Below, piece by piece: positions 62,191 through 64,000 of a stretch of 64,000 bases of DNA. How positions within the stretch are numbered: the first letter of the stretch is position 1; every line of letters starts with the position of its first letter. This stretch comes from Trinickia sp. Y13. GTDB lineage: Bacteria; Pseudomonadota; Gammaproteobacteria; Burkholderiales; Burkholderiaceae. The notes below the pieces were generated by a model. That model had not been told where the DNA came from. It worked only from the letters and a program-made list of their open reading frames with translations, and did no database searches. The DNA lies in NCBI RefSeq assembly GCF_029522115.1, contig NZ_JAKWFK010000004.1, positions 310,001 through 374,000 on the forward strand, given 5' to 3'. Made by a program: the position numbers and the translations under genes.

Positions 62191-63468
62191 CTAAAGCTTG
62201 AGCGGCCGGGGGCAAATGATCGACACGGCCGCCGTATTGCCGATGACGAGGATCAGCGTGCGCAGCATGTCGCACAGCGGATCGACTGCAAGAAACAGAA
62301 TGAAGGCCGCCTCGAAGGGCAGGCTCAGATAGACGCAAGTCATGCCGATCAGCGACACCGTCACGAGGCCGGTCATCCCCGCCGAAGCGAAGCCCGCAAG
62401 CACCGATGCGAGCAGAACGGTGGCGACTTCGGCCACGCCGAGGTGCTTGCCATAGAGCTGCGCGATGAACAGCGTCGCACACACGTAATAGACCATCGGC
62501 CCGACGCGCAAGAGCGACACCGTCAGCGGAACCATCAGTTCCACGCGCGAGCGGGCGAAGCCGAGCCGGTCGACGAGGCTTTCGATCATGCTCGGCATGC
62601 AGGCGGCGCTGTTGCGCGTCGCGAGTGCAAGTGCGAACGGCGCGCGCAGCGCGTCGAGCGTGCTGCCGAGCGAATTGGCCGAGCGCTTCCAGATGATGGT
62701 GGCGGCAATGACGAGCAGCAACAGCGCAACGACGAAGAACGCAATGACGAATTGCAGCATTGCATGCAGCGGCCCCACCCCCGATTTGCCCAACTGCGCG
62801 GCGCTCATGCAAAACAAGATCAGCGGCAGCGGGTAGCTGAGCCAATGCATGAGCTTCTGGCACGCGTGATACACGGTTTCGAGCGCTTGGCTCAAACCTA
62901 CGGAGATGCGTTCCGGCACGCGGCCCACGGCCAGGCCGAACAACAACGCGAACACTAATGCCTTGAGCGCGTCGCCGCTGGCCAGCGCCGCGAAGATGTT
63001 GCTGGGGACCAGGCTTTTGAGCATGTCGGTCAAGCCGATGGTCTTGGGCACCGTGTCCGTTCCGTACAGGCTCATTACCGTCTCGGTCGAGCCCGAATCG
63101 TCGCTGCCCACCATTGCGCCGAACGTATGCATCGTCGCCGTCGAGATATTGACGCCGGGCCGCATCGTCAGCAGCACGATCGCGCCCACGAGCGCGACCG
63201 TCGCCGATGCGCCCAGGATCACGATCACCACGCGCAGCAGCAAGCGCGAGGTGCCGCCGTCGCGAAAGAGACGCTGCAGGCTGAAGATCACCGCCGATAC
63301 CATGAACGGCAGCGTCGTCATCTTCAACAAGTTGACGTAAAGATCGCCGATCACCTCCAGCTTCGCCGCCATAGCGGGAAGCAACAACCCGAAAGCGCTG
63401 CCGAGCGCAAGCGCACCGATCACCACCCACGGGTTCACGGCAAAGGCGTAAAGCTTTTTAGTATTCAT
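62191..63468 (-). CDS. Divergent DAACS-family carrier
   Basis: 425-residue membrane protein of the DAACS fold. The first hairpin reads ATRNSAACMPSMIESL and the later helix PLTVSLLRVGPMVYYVCA, where canonical members have NLDG. The last part has AVDPLCDMLRTLILVIGN, a partly kept D-x-x-R-T-x-x-x-x-x-N. It is paralogous to the carrier on the other side of the racemase. Transport of an acidic amino acid is inferred. Confidence 0.87.
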   Translation of the reverse strand: MNTKKLYAFAVNPWVVIGALALGSAFGLLLPAMAAKLEVIGDLYVNLLKMTTLPFMVSAVIFSLQRLFRDGGTSRLLLRVVIVILGASATVALVGAIVLLTMRPGVNISTATMHTFGAMVGSDDSGSTETVMSLYGTDTVPKTIGLTDMLKSLVPSNIFAALASGDALKALVFALLFGLAVGRVPERISVGLSQALETVYHACQKLMHWLSYPLPLILFCMSAAQLGKSGVGPLHAMLQFVIAFFVVALLLLVIAATIIWKRSANSLGSTLDALRAPFALALATRNSAACMPSMIESLVDRLGFARSRVELMVPLTVSLLRVGPMVYYVCATLFIAQLYGKHLGVAEVATVLLASVLAGFASAGMTGLVTVSLIGMTCVYLSLPFEAAFILFLAVDPLCDMLRTLILVIGNTAAVSIICPRPLKL

Positions 63469-63496
63469 CGTTCGGTCTCCGAGATGCGCTGTCGTT

Positions 63497-64000
63497 TTAG
63501 TTATCGGTTGCTTGCAGCAACGTCTTGACGTCGAGCTTCTTGCTGCGTTCGCTCAGGAACTGATTGACGAACGCGAGCATGGCGGGCGTCGATACGTTCA
63601 CGCCAATCGCGATCGGGTCGTCGAGATCGTCCAGCGTGACCACGCGCAACTTCAGCGATGCCGTCGGGTTGCTCTTGAGGACATGCTTCACTTCGAATTC
63701 GTCGCGGTAGGCGGCGGTCACCTCGCCCTTGTCGAGCGCACCGAGCAACGCATCCCAGCTCGGGTACGGCTTGACCTTCGCATCCGGAAAGTTGGTGCGC
63801 ACATATTGCGAGTAAGACGAGTTCATCACGACGCCGATCGTGCTGTCGTACGCGCGGATCACGTCCGGCGCGGTGCGCCCGTGCGCCACCTGCGCGAAGT
63901 TGATGCGATTGAGCAAGAGCGCGCGATGCAGCCTGACGTACGGCGTGCTGAAGCTAATGATTTCGGCGCGCGCCAGCGTTCGCGACAGCTTGCTGATCGC
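63497..64000 (-). CDS. Amino-acid-type extracellular solute-binding protein, partial
   Basis: The last 168 residues of a family 3 solute-binding protein; the gene runs off the right edge. Lobe motifs are IISFSTPYVRLHRALLLNR, ENTIGVVMNSSYSQYVRTNF-like IGVVMNSSYSQYVR, WDALLGALDKGEVTAAYRDEF and DPIAIGVNVSTPAMLAFVNQ. It lies 28 bp upstream of the carrier gene in the same direction. No ABC permease or ATPase is near in this window, so it may work with the secondary carriers or with distant ABC genes. Confidence 0.88.
   Translation of the reverse strand, partial: AISKLSRTLARAEIISFSTPYVRLHRALLLNRINFAQVAHGRTAPDVIRAYDSTIGVVMNSSYSQYVRTNFPDAKVKPYPSWDALLGALDKGEVTAAYRDEFEVKHVLKSNPTASLKLRVVTLDDLDDPIAIGVNVSTPAMLAFVNQFLSERSKKLDVKTLLQATDN

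Noticed and set aside
61472-63430. 652-codon frame that would extend the racemase upstream
   Set aside because: The extension is a shadow of the carrier gene at 62191-63468; the racemase N-terminus is clearly MALIGILGG at 62182.
1-64000. tRNA, rRNA or CRISPR arrays
   Set aside because: No cloverleaf with TTCGA loop, no rRNA core and no regularly spaced direct repeats were seen on either strand.

Overview
The window is a high-GC (about 60%) proteobacterial chromosome segment. Gene content and protein style point to Burkholderiaceae in the broad sense (Burkholderia, Paraburkholderia and relatives): many LysR/AraC/HxlR regulators with divergent redox enzymes, DAACS carriers, a proteobacterial type VI secretion (T6SS) module, and IS91- and IS21-like debris. 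The species cannot be fixed from sequence alone. No tRNA, rRNA or CRISPR array was found. About 60 protein genes or gene remnants are supported.

Layout. 1-3.6 kb: a CoA-transferase (running off the left edge) and a Gfo/Idh/MocA dehydrogenase, facing a LacI-type regulator across three near-identical operators. 3.9-10.2 kb: a defence island with a two-gene Gabija system (OLD-type ATPase/TOPRIM nuclease plus UvrD-like helicase), an EVE-like domain fused to a probable PD-(D/E)XK nuclease, and an AT-richer nucleoside-deoxyribosyltransferase/TIR-like protein. 10.4-12.3 kb: a truncated IS91 transposase, a fragment of a host gene and short tandem repeats. 12.5-26.2 kb: regulator/enzyme pairs (HxlR-GST, LysR-triple carboxymuconolactone decarboxylase, LysR-SDR, an AraC/quinone reductase/enoyl-CoA hydratase/DUF2000 operon, an O-methyltransferase) with several decayed genes (GNAT, Atu4866-like, MFS, thioredoxin-reductase-like).

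26.9-33.9 kb: a DauR-like regulator and a co-directional run of periplasmic asparaginase, RidA, DAACS carrier, ornithine-cyclodeaminase-family reductase, hydroxyaspartate dehydratase-like PLP enzyme, YbaK-type deacylase and HAD phosphatase. This reads as an aspartate/3-hydroxyaspartate module with iminosuccinate as the shared intermediate. 34-36.7 kb: LysR, SDR, an SDR tail fragment and an F420-type reductase. 36.7-40.3 kb: a KaiC-like ATPase translationally coupled to a hybrid histidine kinase. 40.5-44.1 kb: AraC, cytochrome P450 and a small lower-GC gene with an N-terminal F-box-like motif. 44.2-50.6 kb: an extracytoplasmic flavin electron-transfer cluster (ApbE, PepSY-flavodoxin-FNR fusion, DUF2271, PepSY) beside a two-component system.

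50.6-59.9 kb: a T6SS sub-cluster tssJ-tssK-tssL-tssM-tssA ending in a DNA/RNA non-specific endonuclease that is a candidate effector. TssM lacks a recognisable Walker A motif. 60-64 kb: two divergent DAACS carriers around an Asp/Glu racemase, preceded by an amino-acid-type binding protein that runs off the right edge. The most notable items are the F-box-like protein, the EVE-nuclease fusion in the Gabija island, the iminosuccinate module, the T6SS-linked nuclease and a perfect inverted repeat over the O-methyltransferase start codon.
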